64,000 bases of DNA from an uncultured Flavobacterium sp. (GCF_951805225.1 NZ_OX638201.1:2108001-2172000), one strand, 5' to 3'. Positions 52,014 to 62,050 are shown, numbered from the stretch's first letter. The notes: a model not told the origin generated them from the sequence alone. Made by a program: numbers and translations.

Positions 52014-52252
52014 TTTTGCCACAGATTAAAAGGATTAAAATGATCTTTATCTGCGTTGAATTAATTTGCTTTTAATCTTTATGAATCTTTTATTCCGATT
52101 GCTATTTGCAATGGTTAAAATTTTCTCTCGCAGATTTTGCAGATTGAGCAGATTTTTTCTCTATTAAAGCATTTCTTTAGAAGTGAATTTTATTTCGTCT
52201 TGATCTATGACAAAATAAAATCTGCTCAATCTGCCAAATCTGCGAGAAACAA
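52014..52252. repeat. Inverted repeats between SusD and GH genes
   Basis: TTGCCACAGATTAAAAGG (near 52016) faces CAATCTGTGGTAA (near 52261), and inside these TCTCGCAGATTTTGCAG (52126) with ATTGAGCAGATTTT (to 52155) faces AAAATCTGCTCAATCTGC (52217) onward to 52247. The set forms a long imperfect hairpin in the 52000-52338 spacer, just upstream of the GH71/99-like gene. Confidence 0.6.
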
Positions 52253-52291
52253 AAATCTTTCAATCTGTGGTAAAAATTATTATTAAAATAT

Positions 52292-52328
52292 GTCAGCCTT
52301 CCACGACTAACCAACATGGAAGACTGAC
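52292..52328 (-). terminator. Hairpin after SusD
   Basis: GTCAGCCTTCCA (52292-52303) pairs with TGGAAGACTGAC (52317-52328), 12 bp with one G-T. Read on the minus strand it lies 10 nt after the SusD stop and is followed by a T/A-rich stretch. It may end or dampen the SusCD transcript before the enzyme genes. Confidence 0.7.
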
Positions 52329-52338
52329 ACTCTAGAAC

Positions 52339-53853
52339 CTAATTTACAGGATAACCAGGATTCTGTACCAGATTTTTATTTGTTGTCATAACTGTACTTG
52401 GAATTGGGAATATTGCTCTGTACTTTTCAGTTGGACCTTTTTCCCACCATGAATCGAAGAATGTTCCAAAACGGATATTATCTGTTCTTCTTCTTCCTTC
52501 AAATGTGAATTCTTTTAGCAATTCCTGATCGATAAAATGAAGATCTATCGTTGCTGGCATTTCTTCTCCGGCACGTGCTGTTACTTGTTGTAAAAATGGT
52601 TTTGCTAAATCCGGAGATCCTAAACGAACGTAACATTCGGCTTGCATCATTAAGATTTCAGCATAGCGAATTAAAACAAAATCATGATCGCGTTCCCATT
52701 GTTCTCCGGCTTTCATTTCGTATTTTCCTAAACGAACTCCTTGATTTTCTTTAGCATCAGCTACACTTGTAACTTCTTCTGTATAAGTCAATGGTTCTCC
52801 GTTATCCATCATAATAACTTGTCCAGTTGCTACGCTAATCTGATCACCGGCAACCATACATTTCTTTCTTTTGTCTGTATCTGCAAATGCTGAATAAACT
52901 CCCGGTTGTGCACACATTCCGTTTGCGCTCCATGGATAATCATTTCCAGAAGCCGAGATTGTCAATTTATGTAAGTAATGACAAGACATTGAGTTCATAT
53001 AATTACCTACTGTTCCTGCTTTTGAATCGTAAGGAATAGCAAAAATAATTTCTGGTGATTTTTGATTTTCTGTAGCAAAATTGGCGAAGAAATCCGGTGT
53101 CAAAGTATAACCTGTAATCTTCTGGCACATATTAATACAATCTTGCCAACGTGCTGTTCCAATAAAAGCTTCAGAATTTAAATACAATCTCGCCAATATA
53201 GAATACGCCACATTTTTTGTCATTTTAGAATAAACCACGTTTCCTGTCAAATGCGGAATTGCGTCTGTTAATTCTTTTTCAACAAAATCATAGACTTGTT
53301 TTCTTGTAGAATTTGATGGTAAAGAAGTATCCTCAAAATTGGTTACAATTGGCACATTACCAAATAAATCCAAAAGATTATAGTAGTAATAAGCTCTTAA
53401 TGCTTTCAATTCCGCAAAAATTGGTGCTTTTGCTGCTTCTGTCAATGCTGATTTATTTACTTGATAAATAATCGCATTGATTTTAGCGATTCCGGTATAA
53501 TTGTAACGCCAAGCCGAAAGAATCAAACGGTTGTCCGGTTTCCAGGTATGTTTTTGAGCTTCCTGATATTGTCCGCCATCGTACCAGTTTGTACCTCTTG
53601 TTGGGATTGTAGCTTCGTCAGAAACAGTTTCCTCAAGAAAGAATACGTACTCAGAAGTTGGATAATTATTAGAAATTCCATCGGCAAATCCTCTTAATGA
53701 AGAATATGCTCCACCAACTAATGCATCGACCTCTTTTGGAGTATTTCCAAAATTTCCATCTTCTACCTTATCATATAAATCCTCGTTTAAATTGGTACAT
53801 GATATCGTAAAAAGCATGCTAATTAATAGTGCTGCTGTTATTTTGATTTTCAT
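52339..53853 (-). CDS. susD: SusD/RagB-family glycan-binding lipoprotein
   Basis: A 504-residue outer-membrane lipoprotein (signal ending TISC, Cys19). The all-helical SusD fold is evident: YNYTGIAKINAIIYQVNKS, then AELKALRAYYYYNLLDLFGNVPIV (TPR-like region) and the C-terminal EFTFEGRRRTDNIRFGTF, the family's closing motif. It caps the SusC transporter and grips the glycan at the surface. It follows susC by 25 nt. A TTTTGAGTTAA word sits between the two genes. Confidence 0.93.
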   Translation of the reverse strand: MKIKITAALLISMLFTISCTNLNEDLYDKVEDGNFGNTPKEVDALVGGAYSSLRGFADGISNNYPTSEYVFFLEETVSDEATIPTRGTNWYDGGQYQEAQKHTWKPDNRLILSAWRYNYTGIAKINAIIYQVNKSALTEAAKAPIFAELKALRAYYYYNLLDLFGNVPIVTNFEDTSLPSNSTRKQVYDFVEKELTDAIPHLTGNVVYSKMTKNVAYSILARLYLNSEAFIGTARWQDCINMCQKITGYTLTPDFFANFATENQKSPEIIFAIPYDSKAGTVGNYMNSMSCHYLHKLTISASGNDYPWSANGMCAQPGVYSAFADTDKRKKCMVAGDQISVATGQVIMMDNGEPLTYTEEVTSVADAKENQGVRLGKYEMKAGEQWERDHDFVLIRYAEILMMQAECYVRLGSPDLAKPFLQQVTARAGEEMPATIDLHFIDQELLKEFTFEGRRRTDNIRFGTFFDSWWEKGPTEKYRAIFPIPSTVMTTNKNLVQNPGYPVN

Positions 53854-53878
53854 TTTTTATATTTTTGAGTTAATTCGC

Positions 53879-56800
53879 TTAATTATTAAACGTGAAATTT
53901 AATCCAACAGAAATTGTCGTTGGTCTAGGATAATTGTTATACTTGTCAATTCCCGGAGCTGCCAAACCTGTTTGATCTGCACCGTCTTGTGCATTTAAAC
54001 CAATCTCAGGATCTACACCTTTATAACTTGTAATTACAAATAGATTTTCTCCCATAAGGTAAACTCTCAATTTTGAAGATTTTGATCTTAATGGCATTGT
54101 ATAACCTACTGAAAGTGTTTGAAGTCTAAAGAATGAAGCATCTTCGATCCAGTAATCTGAATACTTTGGAGCTGATTTAATTCCGCTGTTTAGGAAGTCA
54201 TCCGGCACATTGAAACTTGGTAATCTGTTAGGATCGTTCAACATCATGTTTGTAGCATTTAATGCTTTTTGACCAAACATTCCGTATCCAGAAACTCCAA
54301 GATCAAAATTTCCATAAGTAAAATTCATTCCAATACCCATAGTCAAATCCGGCTGAATATTTCCTAAATCTGTTTTGTCAGCATCTACTAAAGCACTTTC
54401 AGCAACTACACTTCCTGCTGCATTATAGTATTGAATTTTACCATTTGCATCAAGTCCCGCATTTTTGAATCCCCAGAATGTTCCAACAGGATATCCTTCG
54501 GCAATAATTTGAGAATATTGTCCAGACATACCTGCTAATCCGTGTAAAGATCCGCTGTAGATAACATCAGTTTTATAAGTTGGATTTGAAAGTTTTTCGA
54601 TTTTTTGAACGTTATGTCCTAGAGTCAAATTAGCATTCCAAGTAAATTTATCTCCTTTTATAATGTCTGCATTCAACGTAAGTTCAACTCCTTTATTCGA
54701 CATTTCTCCAACGTTTGCCAACATTGTTCCTACTAAATAAGGAGGTTGCGGCACTTCGTAAGTATATAATAAATCGTCTGTGTTTTTAGAATAATATTCG
54801 AATGAACCCGTAATTCTATTAAATAAACTAAAGTCTACACCAATATTTAATTGTCTTGTTGATTCCCATTTCAAATCAGGATTTGGGTTTTGTTTTGGCG
54901 AATAAGCCAAACTCCATGTTCCAGTTTTTGGATCATAATAACTATCGTTTCCAACTCCTAAAATCGAAAGTGATTTATACTCACCAATTCCGTCCTGATT
55001 ACCTGTAACTCCGTAACCAACTCTTAATTTTAAGTTGTCTAACCAGCCTTTTGTTCCGCTCATAAATTCTTCACTAGAAACTTTCCATGCCGCAGATGCA
55101 GATGGGAATGTTCCCCATTTATTGTTTGCTCCAAAACGGCTTGAACCATCACGTCTTACTGTTGCAGTCAACAAATATTTACTGTCATAAGAATAATTTG
55201 CACGTGCATAAAACGAAACTAAATCTGATTTTCCTTTATAAGAATAAACATCTCCTAAACGATAATTGTAACCTGCACCTAAGTTGTTATAACTAAAAGC
55301 GTCTGTAACAAAACCACTACGTTGCGCTCCAAAACCTTCATAAATATTCTCTAAATACGAATATCCTGCAAGAGCTCCAATTGTGTGTTTGTCAATTACT
55401 TTATTATAATTTACATAAAGTTCGCCTTGTGCATTTGCATATTCTGCGTATGTTTTTTGAGCATAACCATTTTCAGTTATACCTTCCATAACTGCGTAAC
55501 TTGGTTTGTAAGTACTTCCTTTTACCGCATTATGTTCGTATGAAACATTCCCTACAGCAGTAAAATCATGCAAGAATTTAACTTCAGTTTTAAAATATCC
55601 TAATAATCTGTGTCTTTCATTATCAACCGTTCTATTTGTTAAAATCTCAACTGGATTTTCATAAATAGTTCCCGCTACAGATGTAAATTTTCCATTAGAA
55701 TCATATACCGGAATCGTTGGATTTAGATTATAAGTACGTTCAAAAATTCTGTAATCTAATGGATGCCATTTGTCAACATTGGCAAATAAACCCATATCAA
55801 ATTTCACATCTTTATTGTCTCCAAGATATTGATAAGCACTTACGTTTCCGCTTAATCTCTCTAAACCTGTAGATTTAATAACTCCTTCGTTATTTAAATA
55901 CGAAAGTGAAGTTCTGAAACCACTATCTGCTTTACCAGAATTAATACTCAAAGTATGTGATTGCGAAATTGCTGTTTGCTCAATTGCTTTCTGCCAGTTT
56001 GTATTTCCGCCATAATCAATTGCATCTTTGTTTCCGCTGCTGCGAACATATCCTCTCCATTGATTTGCTGATAAAAGATCTAAATTGTCAGCCACATAAC
56101 CTATGCTTGATAAACCACTATAAACTACAGAAACACCTTTTGTTCCTGATTTTGTAGTAATGATAATAACTCCATTTGCTCCTCTTGATCCGTAAATGGC
56201 TGTCGCCGAAGCATCTTTTAATACGTCAATAGATTTAATATCTGATGGTTGAACCACATTGATATCAACTCCTGCAATACCGTCAACTACGATTAACGGA
56301 CTGTTGCTTGCTGTTAATGAAGTTCCTCCACGTAAACGGATTGTAGAACCCGCAGCCGGATCTCCCGAAGGACGAATTATATTTAATCCCGCAACTTTTC
56401 CTTGCAAAACCTGTTCTGTCGAAGAGATTGTTCCTTTTACTAAATCATCCGCTTTAAGCGAAGAAATAGCACCCGTTAAATCTGCTTTCTTTTGCGTTCC
56501 ATATCCCACAGAAACTACCTGAACTTCTGCAAGCTGATATCCGTCATTTTGTAAACGAATATCTATATTTGGTTTTGTAGCTTCAGTAATTTGAACTTTT
56601 TGAGTTGTTGATCCAATAAAAGAAACTTCAATAGAACCTCCTACGGCTACATCCAGCACAAATTTTCCGTCAAAATCTGTTGTAGTGGCATTTCTGGTTC
56701 CAGTTTCCAGAACTGAAGCTCCAGGCAATACATTGCCTGTATTGTCATAAACGGTTCCTGACACATGTTTTTTTCCCTGAGCAAATATTCCTGCCGAAAG

Positions 56801-56881
56801 AAAAAGCATGAAAATCATGAATACCAGCGATTTGGTAGTCCACATTTGCTGTAGGACTATTTTTTTATTTTTACTATTCAT
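53879..56881 (-). CDS. susC: SusC/RagA-family TonB-dependent transporter
   Basis: A 1000-residue outer-membrane transporter. A signal peptide (residues 20-36) precedes a CarboxypepD_reg-like domain (HVSGTVYDNTGNVLPGASV), the plug domain (VSVGYGTQKKADLTGAIS; RIRGG-type motif seen as IRLRGGTSL; RGANGVIIITTK) and a 22-stranded barrel ending VGLNFTFNN. Full length. It imports oligosaccharides captured by SusD, powered by TonB. No extra STN domain, so it probably does not signal to an anti-sigma factor. Confidence 0.95.
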   Translation of the reverse strand: MNSKNKKIVLQQMWTTKSLVFMIFMLFLSAGIFAQGKKHVSGTVYDNTGNVLPGASVLETGTRNATTTDFDGKFVLDVAVGGSIEVSFIGSTTQKVQITEATKPNIDIRLQNDGYQLAEVQVVSVGYGTQKKADLTGAISSLKADDLVKGTISSTEQVLQGKVAGLNIIRPSGDPAAGSTIRLRGGTSLTASNSPLIVVDGIAGVDINVVQPSDIKSIDVLKDASATAIYGSRGANGVIIITTKSGTKGVSVVYSGLSSIGYVADNLDLLSANQWRGYVRSSGNKDAIDYGGNTNWQKAIEQTAISQSHTLSINSGKADSGFRTSLSYLNNEGVIKSTGLERLSGNVSAYQYLGDNKDVKFDMGLFANVDKWHPLDYRIFERTYNLNPTIPVYDSNGKFTSVAGTIYENPVEILTNRTVDNERHRLLGYFKTEVKFLHDFTAVGNVSYEHNAVKGSTYKPSYAVMEGITENGYAQKTYAEYANAQGELYVNYNKVIDKHTIGALAGYSYLENIYEGFGAQRSGFVTDAFSYNNLGAGYNYRLGDVYSYKGKSDLVSFYARANYSYDSKYLLTATVRRDGSSRFGANNKWGTFPSASAAWKVSSEEFMSGTKGWLDNLKLRVGYGVTGNQDGIGEYKSLSILGVGNDSYYDPKTGTWSLAYSPKQNPNPDLKWESTRQLNIGVDFSLFNRITGSFEYYSKNTDDLLYTYEVPQPPYLVGTMLANVGEMSNKGVELTLNADIIKGDKFTWNANLTLGHNVQKIEKLSNPTYKTDVIYSGSLHGLAGMSGQYSQIIAEGYPVGTFWGFKNAGLDANGKIQYYNAAGSVVAESALVDADKTDLGNIQPDLTMGIGMNFTYGNFDLGVSGYGMFGQKALNATNMMLNDPNRLPSFNVPDDFLNSGIKSAPKYSDYWIEDASFFRLQTLSVGYTMPLRSKSSKLRVYLMGENLFVITSYKGVDPEIGLNAQDGADQTGLAAPGIDKYNNYPRPTTISVGLNFTFNN

Positions 56882-56910
56882 TATATCTGATGTTTTAATT
56901 TGATAGTGAA

Positions 56911-57993
56911 TTATTTGTCTAGAGTTTTAAGGGGCATCGTTGTATCCGAAATCGTTTTGTCTTTGTTGTCTTTTACCAAAACATGAATTTCAGTTAAATT
57001 TGGAATACCATTTAGTTCTGAAACCAAATTGACAAATCCTTTTATCTCAGCCGTTCCTCCAGCAAATTCTCCAGTAATTACTTTACTTCCCGCAGTAATC
57101 GTATAGATTAATTTGTTCACGCCGGACTCATTGTTTTTTCTTGACATTCCAAGAAAATCTTTTTGACTGATTTGTAAAGGAAAAAATCCAAAAACCGGTG
57201 CTGGCGGCGGTACATAAGCTCCTGCATATAAAACCTGATCCGGAGTTGTAGCTGCCCAATCATCTTTTACCATCAGGAAAACTAAATTTTTCATCTCGTA
57301 ACCAGCCGGAGCATTGTAATAATCCTTTGGAACTAAATCCATTTTGTAAAAACCATTCCCTAAATCTTTCAATTTTGTTTTGGCTACAATTTCCGGTAAC
57401 CATGATTGGTATTCTTGTTTAATATCCCAATCGTTCAATCCGCTATGCATGTGTACGCTTGTAGCGCCTGCAAATCCAGGAACCAAGTTGGCGTTAAACA
57501 AGATACTTACACCTTTATCAATAGTTGGTTTTGTCGGATAAGCTCTGATCAGCTCATTCGCCGTGTAAAATGATGAAAAATCAGTATATGGCACATTTGC
57601 CACTTCGCTTTGTTTAGATCCGTTTTTGTTTTTTAAACGAAACCAAAATCCTGCGCTTGCTGCAATTTCATCTGGGGTTTTAGAAAAATATTCAGTTGGA
57701 GTCAAAGTAAAACTCCAAATTTTATCACCTTCATAATGTAATTTTGCAAAGTCTGAAGAGTTTTCCCAATGTCCTGCATCTGGTTCAGATGGTGACCAAA
57801 TCCAGATATAGAGATCTTCGGTTTCTGCAAATGTGGTTCCTGAAAGATCAAAATACCAGGTAACTTTTTCATCATATTTGTATACCACCGGAAATGATGA
57901 TATTGGACCTACAGATCCCGCAGCTTCTTGCGCCTTCATAAAATTTGGGGCCATCAAAAGGGCAAGTAAGATTGTATATAGAAATTTTTTCAT
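56911..57993 (-). CDS. Secreted protein with two E-set-like modules
   Basis: A 360-residue protein with a signal peptide (LYTILLALLMAPNFMKAQ) and no lipobox. Two beta-sandwich-like modules are suggested: one around residues 28-130 (VTWYFDLSGTTFAETEDLYIWIWSP) and one around 150-270 (ISILFNANLVPGF, with HMHSGLNDW). A third beta region follows to the C-terminus. This resembles the CBM or E-set modules that SusE/SusF-type proteins use for binding. It lies upstream of susC on the same strand and so may bind the glycan. Exact family not recognised. Confidence 0.6.
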   Translation of the reverse strand: MKKFLYTILLALLMAPNFMKAQEAAGSVGPISSFPVVYKYDEKVTWYFDLSGTTFAETEDLYIWIWSPSEPDAGHWENSSDFAKLHYEGDKIWSFTLTPTEYFSKTPDEIAASAGFWFRLKNKNGSKQSEVANVPYTDFSSFYTANELIRAYPTKPTIDKGVSILFNANLVPGFAGATSVHMHSGLNDWDIKQEYQSWLPEIVAKTKLKDLGNGFYKMDLVPKDYYNAPAGYEMKNLVFLMVKDDWAATTPDQVLYAGAYVPPPAPVFGFFPLQISQKDFLGMSRKNNESGVNKLIYTITAGSKVITGEFAGGTAEIKGFVNLVSELNGIPNLTEIHVLVKDNKDKTISDTTMPLKTLDK

Positions 57994-58001
57994 ATTACTT
58001 T

Positions 58002-58526
58002 TTAATTAATAGCATTAAATTTGAATACATAAGACACGAACGGCGATCCTCCTGAAGAGTGCACCAATTGAAACTCCATTTCCCCACTTTTGCCTGGTGT
58101 AGAAGTCAATACAAGTTCATCTGTTTTTTGAGTTTTTTGAGCGTCGCTATACAAATAGATTTTTGTAGGCCCGCCTCCAGTTGTTGGTTGGAAAGCTGTA
58201 CTTAATTGCCAGTATCCTTTTGGAGCAAATAATGGTGGAACATCTCCTGTAACCTCATAACTCGTTGGATTGTTTTTTTCGTCTACACTAAATTTAATTT
58301 TAAAATCTTCGTAGTTAAACCAGGTGTTCAAGGTTTGTTCGCTTGGCTCGATCTTATTTGCTTTCGCAAATTCATCGACCATTTTCAAATTTGTTAATCC
58401 CCAGTTTCCATTTACTTTCTCATAAATGGTAATTGGAGCAACGTAGCTTCCGTCATCTGTATTGTCGCAGCCAATGGCAAATAGACACATAATAACAGCT
58501 AACCAATAAATACTTTTACATCTCAT
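58002..58526 (-). CDS. DUF5004-like lipoprotein
   Basis: A 174-residue lipoprotein (signal ending FAIGCD, Cys20). The NGNWGLTNLKMVDEFAKANKI segment and the PPLFAPKGYWQLSTAF segment are typical of DUF5004, a lipocalin-like family found in Bacteroidota polysaccharide loci. First gene of the minus-strand locus, 8 nt before the secreted protein. Function unknown, but its position suggests surface glycan binding. Confidence 0.78.
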   Translation of the reverse strand: MRCKSIYWLAVIMCLFAIGCDNTDDGSYVAPITIYEKVNGNWGLTNLKMVDEFAKANKIEPSEQTLNTWFNYEDFKIKFSVDEKNNPTSYEVTGDVPPLFAPKGYWQLSTAFQPTTGGGPTKIYLYSDAQKTQKTDELVLTSTPGKSGEMEFQLVHSSGGSPFVSYVFKFNAIN

Positions 58527-58997
58527 AAAATTGTGGTTTTTGTTAGTTTTTATCCCTTTAAAAGGACAGTACGAAACTAGATGTTAAATAAATCTAAAAA
58601 AAAGAATCTGCGAAAAATCAAGATGTATTTCAAGTAAAAATAAATTCAAATAATTGACAATCAATATTTTACAAAATTTCAATATTAGCAAAAATCAAGG
58701 TGCTGTTTAGATAAAAAAAGCAAATAATTAATGGTAAAAATGACAATATGAAAATTAAATGAGATATTTTTTTCACTATACATATATTTATTAGCTTTTT
58801 ATTGTATAATTGCAAGTTATTAAACCACTTTTAACATTTCAAAACCATTTTCACGAACCTAACTCCCTTTTTAGAAGCATTTTAAAAAGAAGTTACCTGT
58901 TTTAAAAGTTGCTAATCATCAACTCTTAGACTAAATTTGACTTATAAACGAATTAACTCAAAAAATAACCACCAACTATCTTAAACCAAACCAAACC
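58527..58997. other. Divergent promoter region of the polysaccharide locus
   Basis: A 471-bp AT-rich spacer between the DUF5004 gene (minus) and the regulator (plus). TATAATTG near 58804 is a one-mismatch -7 box on the plus strand. TAGTTTCG (complement of 58572-58579) is a one-mismatch box for the minus strand. A TTAACTCAAAA is at 58953-58963. The operator for the regulator was not recognisable. Confidence 0.4.
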
Positions 58998-60596
58998 ATG
59001 CAAAGAATATTAATTCTATATTTTTTCATTGCGGGTTTTTCTCTAACTGCGAAAGAGACAAATCCTGTTCTAGAAGAATTAGATAAAGTACTACTCAAAA
59101 AAGATGTGTACTTAAAACAGAAGTATCATAAAATTGAAGCATTAAAAAGAAATGTTTCAAAATTTACGGTAAGTCAAAACAACGAACAGTTGTACAATAC
59201 CTATATGGCATTATTTGAAGAATATAAATCCTTTAAATATGATTCTGCCTATTATTATCTGGAAGAAGCCAAAATCAAAGCAATCGTTTTAAAAGATCCT
59301 AAATATTTAGCTAAAAGCCGAATTAAAGAAGGTTTCGTTTTACTCTCGTCCGGATTATTTAAAGAAGCTATCGATACTTTGAATGTTATTGATGACAAAA
59401 AACTCGATCAGAAACACAAATTCGAATATTATTCTATCAAAGCCCGCGCCTATTATGATCTAGCCGATTATAATAAAGATCAGCGTTTTAACATTCATTA
59501 TGTACAACAAGGAAATCACTTTCTGAAAAAAGCACTGGAATTAATTGGCACAAATACAAACGAATATTGGGCCGCCGAAAGTTTAAAACGCCTTAAACAA
59601 CAAGATTGGCGTGGTGCCGAATTTGCTTTTAGTTACTGGATTAATAATTATGATTTACCACCTGATTATTACGGAATTGCGACTTCAAGTTTAGGTTATA
59701 TATATTCGGAACGCGGATACACCAAAAAAGCCATTCAATATCTCGCGCTCGCCGCAATAGCCGATGTTAAAAATGCGACTAAAGAAACCGTTGCGCTTAG
59801 AAATCTTGCCAACGAACTCTTCAAAATGGGTTATCTTGACAAGGCAAATGAGTATATTAACATTGCTATGGATGATGCAACATTCTATAATGCAAGACAT
59901 CGCAAAATTGAGATTTCGTCGATATTACCAATTATCGAAAAAGCACAACTAAACAATGTAAAAGAAAAAAACGATAAACTTGAACGCATCATTATTCTGT
60001 TAACGATACTTACCATAATTATAGTTTTGTTCTCGATTATCATTTTCAAACAATTAAAAGAAAGAAATAAAGCCCGAAAAATAATGGCTTCGTCTTACGC
60101 GCAACTTCAGGAAATGAACATAAGTCTAAGTGAAGCAAATGCTATTAAAGAAGAATATATAACGTATTTTATCAAGGCAACTTCCGCTTTCATCAATAAA
60201 ATAGATCATATTCAGAAAAGTACGCTGCATAAAATCATTACCAAAAAAACCGATGAAGTTATTGCGAGTTTAAAACGTTATAATGTAAAAGAAGAACGAG
60301 AAAATCTCTTTCATCAATTTGATGAAATCTTTCTGAAGTTATTCCCAACATTTGTCACTGATTTCAATCATTTATTCCCAAATGATCATAAATGTATTGT
60401 CAAAAAAGGAGAACTTTTAAACACAGAACTTCGCATTTTTGCTTTGTACCGATTAGGAATTCAGGACAGCAGCCAAATGGCAGAATTTCTCGAACTTTCT
60501 GTGGCTACAATTTATACGTATAAAACCAGAATCAAAAGCAAATCAGATTTCAAAGATACTTTTGAAGAGAAGATTATGGCGATAAAAACTATCTAA
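58998..60596 (+). CDS. DUF6377-type membrane-spanning locus regulator
   Basis: A 532-residue sensor-regulator. The signal peptide (ILYFFIAGFSLTAKE) precedes a periplasmic TPR-like domain (residues 20-325: repeated AYYYLEEAKIKA; GYTKKAIQYLALAA; GYLDKANEYINIA). A TM helix (about 330-350, IIILLTILTIIIVLFSIIIF) and a coiled-coil linker lead to a C-terminal cytoplasmic domain with an HTH (MAEFLELSVATIYTYKTRIK). This order is that of the SusR-like DUF6377 regulators. It probably senses the oligosaccharide in the periplasm and switches on the divergent locus. Confidence 0.88.
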   Translation: MQRILILYFFIAGFSLTAKETNPVLEELDKVLLKKDVYLKQKYHKIEALKRNVSKFTVSQNNEQLYNTYMALFEEYKSFKYDSAYYYLEEAKIKAIVLKDPKYLAKSRIKEGFVLLSSGLFKEAIDTLNVIDDKKLDQKHKFEYYSIKARAYYDLADYNKDQRFNIHYVQQGNHFLKKALELIGTNTNEYWAAESLKRLKQQDWRGAEFAFSYWINNYDLPPDYYGIATSSLGYIYSERGYTKKAIQYLALAAIADVKNATKETVALRNLANELFKMGYLDKANEYINIAMDDATFYNARHRKIEISSILPIIEKAQLNNVKEKNDKLERIIILLTILTIIIVLFSIIIFKQLKERNKARKIMASSYAQLQEMNISLSEANAIKEEYITYFIKATSAFINKIDHIQKSTLHKIITKKTDEVIASLKRYNVKEERENLFHQFDEIFLKLFPTFVTDFNHLFPNDHKCIVKKGELLNTELRIFALYRLGIQDSSQMAEFLELSVATIYTYKTRIKSKSDFKDTFEEKIMAIKTI

Positions 60597-60825
60597 TTTT
60601 TTGCCCGCGGATTTAACGGATAAAACGGATTATCGCAGATTTTTATTGTATTATTTTTTGTAATCTGAAAGTAAAATATCTTTAAAAAAATCGCCACGAA
60701 TTCACGAATTTTATACATGCAGATGTAAAAATAATTCGTGAATTCGTGGCGATTTTTTTTGACACAGATTAAAAAAAAAAATCTGCGACAATCCGTTAAA
60801 CCAGCACAATCCGCGGGCAAAAAAA
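60597..60825. repeat. Two nested palindromes filling a convergent junction
   Basis: Inner arms 60684-60710 and 60733-60759 pair perfectly over 27 bp (TCGCCACGAATTCACGAATT centre). Outer arms, GCCCGCGGATTTAACGGAT (60603) onward and ATCCGTTAAACC with ATCCGCGGGC (to 60818), match those of 46672-46836. The whole 229-bp gap between the regulator and the hydroxylase gene is repeat sequence. Confidence 0.75.
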
Positions 60826-60826
60826 C

Positions 60827-62050
60827 TTATTCCGAGGTTTCTAATTGAAGAATCACATTTTGATATCTTTTTCCAAGGGAGAATAATTGCTCTAAAAAAA
60901 TCATAATCGCCAGCGGAACAAAGAAAAACGAGAACATATTTTCTTGATATAAAAAGTAAGTTGTAATCATAAAAATACGTCCATATTCAAGATAATACAT
61001 CCATTTTCGTTGTTCTAATAAAGCGCCGCAATTAACAAGTGTTATCAAAATAACCGAAAGCACAAAAACCTTATCAAGAACATTTAGCAAGTCAAAATAA
61101 TAAGTAAAAACGGTTAAAACCAAAGTAGACAAACCTAATTGTATATAAAGATAATTTCGGAATCGAAGCCTTTGATGCGGATTTGCTTTATCCTGCAAAA
61201 AGCGTTTTTCCAAAGTTGGACGAATATCCTGATCCATATGTGCGGGACTTCCAAAAACGGCTTTCCATCTGGCTTTAAAACCTTTGGAACGTTTCCATAA
61301 TTCAAAAATTTCAAAGTAATAATGAAAATGCTGCCATAAGAAACTGTAACTCTTCAGCGGATGCGTTAATCCATATTTTGGTTTTTCTTCTTCTGCCTGG
61401 AAAGTTCCAAAAATGCGATCCCAAAAAGTGAACATATCTCCGTAGTTTTTGTCTAAATATTTCTCATCAGAAGCGTGATGAATTCCATGAACGGAAGGCG
61501 TTACAAAAACATATTCCAGCCATTTTATTCTTCCAATAAGCTGTGTATGCGTAAAAAAGGAATATGCTCCGTGCACAATCAGCATTGTGATTACCATCGA
61601 AGGATGAAAACCAACAAAGGGCAAAACACACCAAAAACCAGTTCTCACAATCGCCTGAAAAGTAGTAATTCTGGCTGCTGCCGTAAAATTAAATTCTTCG
61701 CTATGATGATGGACAATATGTGCTGCCCAGAAAAAATTGACTTCGTGCCCCAATCTGTGGTACCAATACCAAACAAAATCTGTTGCGAGAATTAAGGCAA
61801 TCCAAACAAAAATATTACTTGGAATGTCAAAAATTCGATAATTGTTATAGATAAAATAATACAATTGATAAAAACTGGCAGCGATAAATAAATTGATCAA
61901 TCTTTCAGCAATACCAATGCTAATATTTGAAACAGAACTTTCATAATTGAAAATTTCAGGTCTTTCTTTTCGTTGTGCCAATTTATATTCCAGAAATAAA
62001 AACAGGAAAAAAGCAGGCATTGCAAAGGCAAGAAAATTAATATGTTCCAT
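60827..62050 (-). CDS. Fatty-acid-hydroxylase-superfamily (sterol-desaturase-like) membrane enzyme
   Basis: A 407-residue membrane enzyme. The three His motifs of the superfamily are present: H98/H102 (YHRLGH), H111/H114/H115 (HIVHHHSE) and H188/H191/H192 (VHGIHHASD), binding a di-iron centre. Several TM helices flank these, and more follow (near 295-315, 330-350 and 365-385). This group, resembling alkylglycerol monooxygenase, hydroxylates lipid chains. The substrate is unknown. It stands alone on the minus strand. Confidence 0.88.
   Translation of the reverse strand: MEHINFLAFAMPAFFLFLFLEYKLAQRKERPEIFNYESSVSNISIGIAERLINLFIAASFYQLYYFIYNNYRIFDIPSNIFVWIALILATDFVWYWYHRLGHEVNFFWAAHIVHHHSEEFNFTAAARITTFQAIVRTGFWCVLPFVGFHPSMVITMLIVHGAYSFFTHTQLIGRIKWLEYVFVTPSVHGIHHASDEKYLDKNYGDMFTFWDRIFGTFQAEEEKPKYGLTHPLKSYSFLWQHFHYYFEIFELWKRSKGFKARWKAVFGSPAHMDQDIRPTLEKRFLQDKANPHQRLRFRNYLYIQLGLSTLVLTVFTYYFDLLNVLDKVFVLSVILITLVNCGALLEQRKWMYYLEYGRIFMITTYFLYQENMFSFFFVPLAIMIFLEQLFSLGKRYQNVILQLETSE

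Noticed and set aside
60593..60820. 75-codon open frame on the minus strand
   Set aside because: It lies wholly within the nested palindromes and has no coding character.
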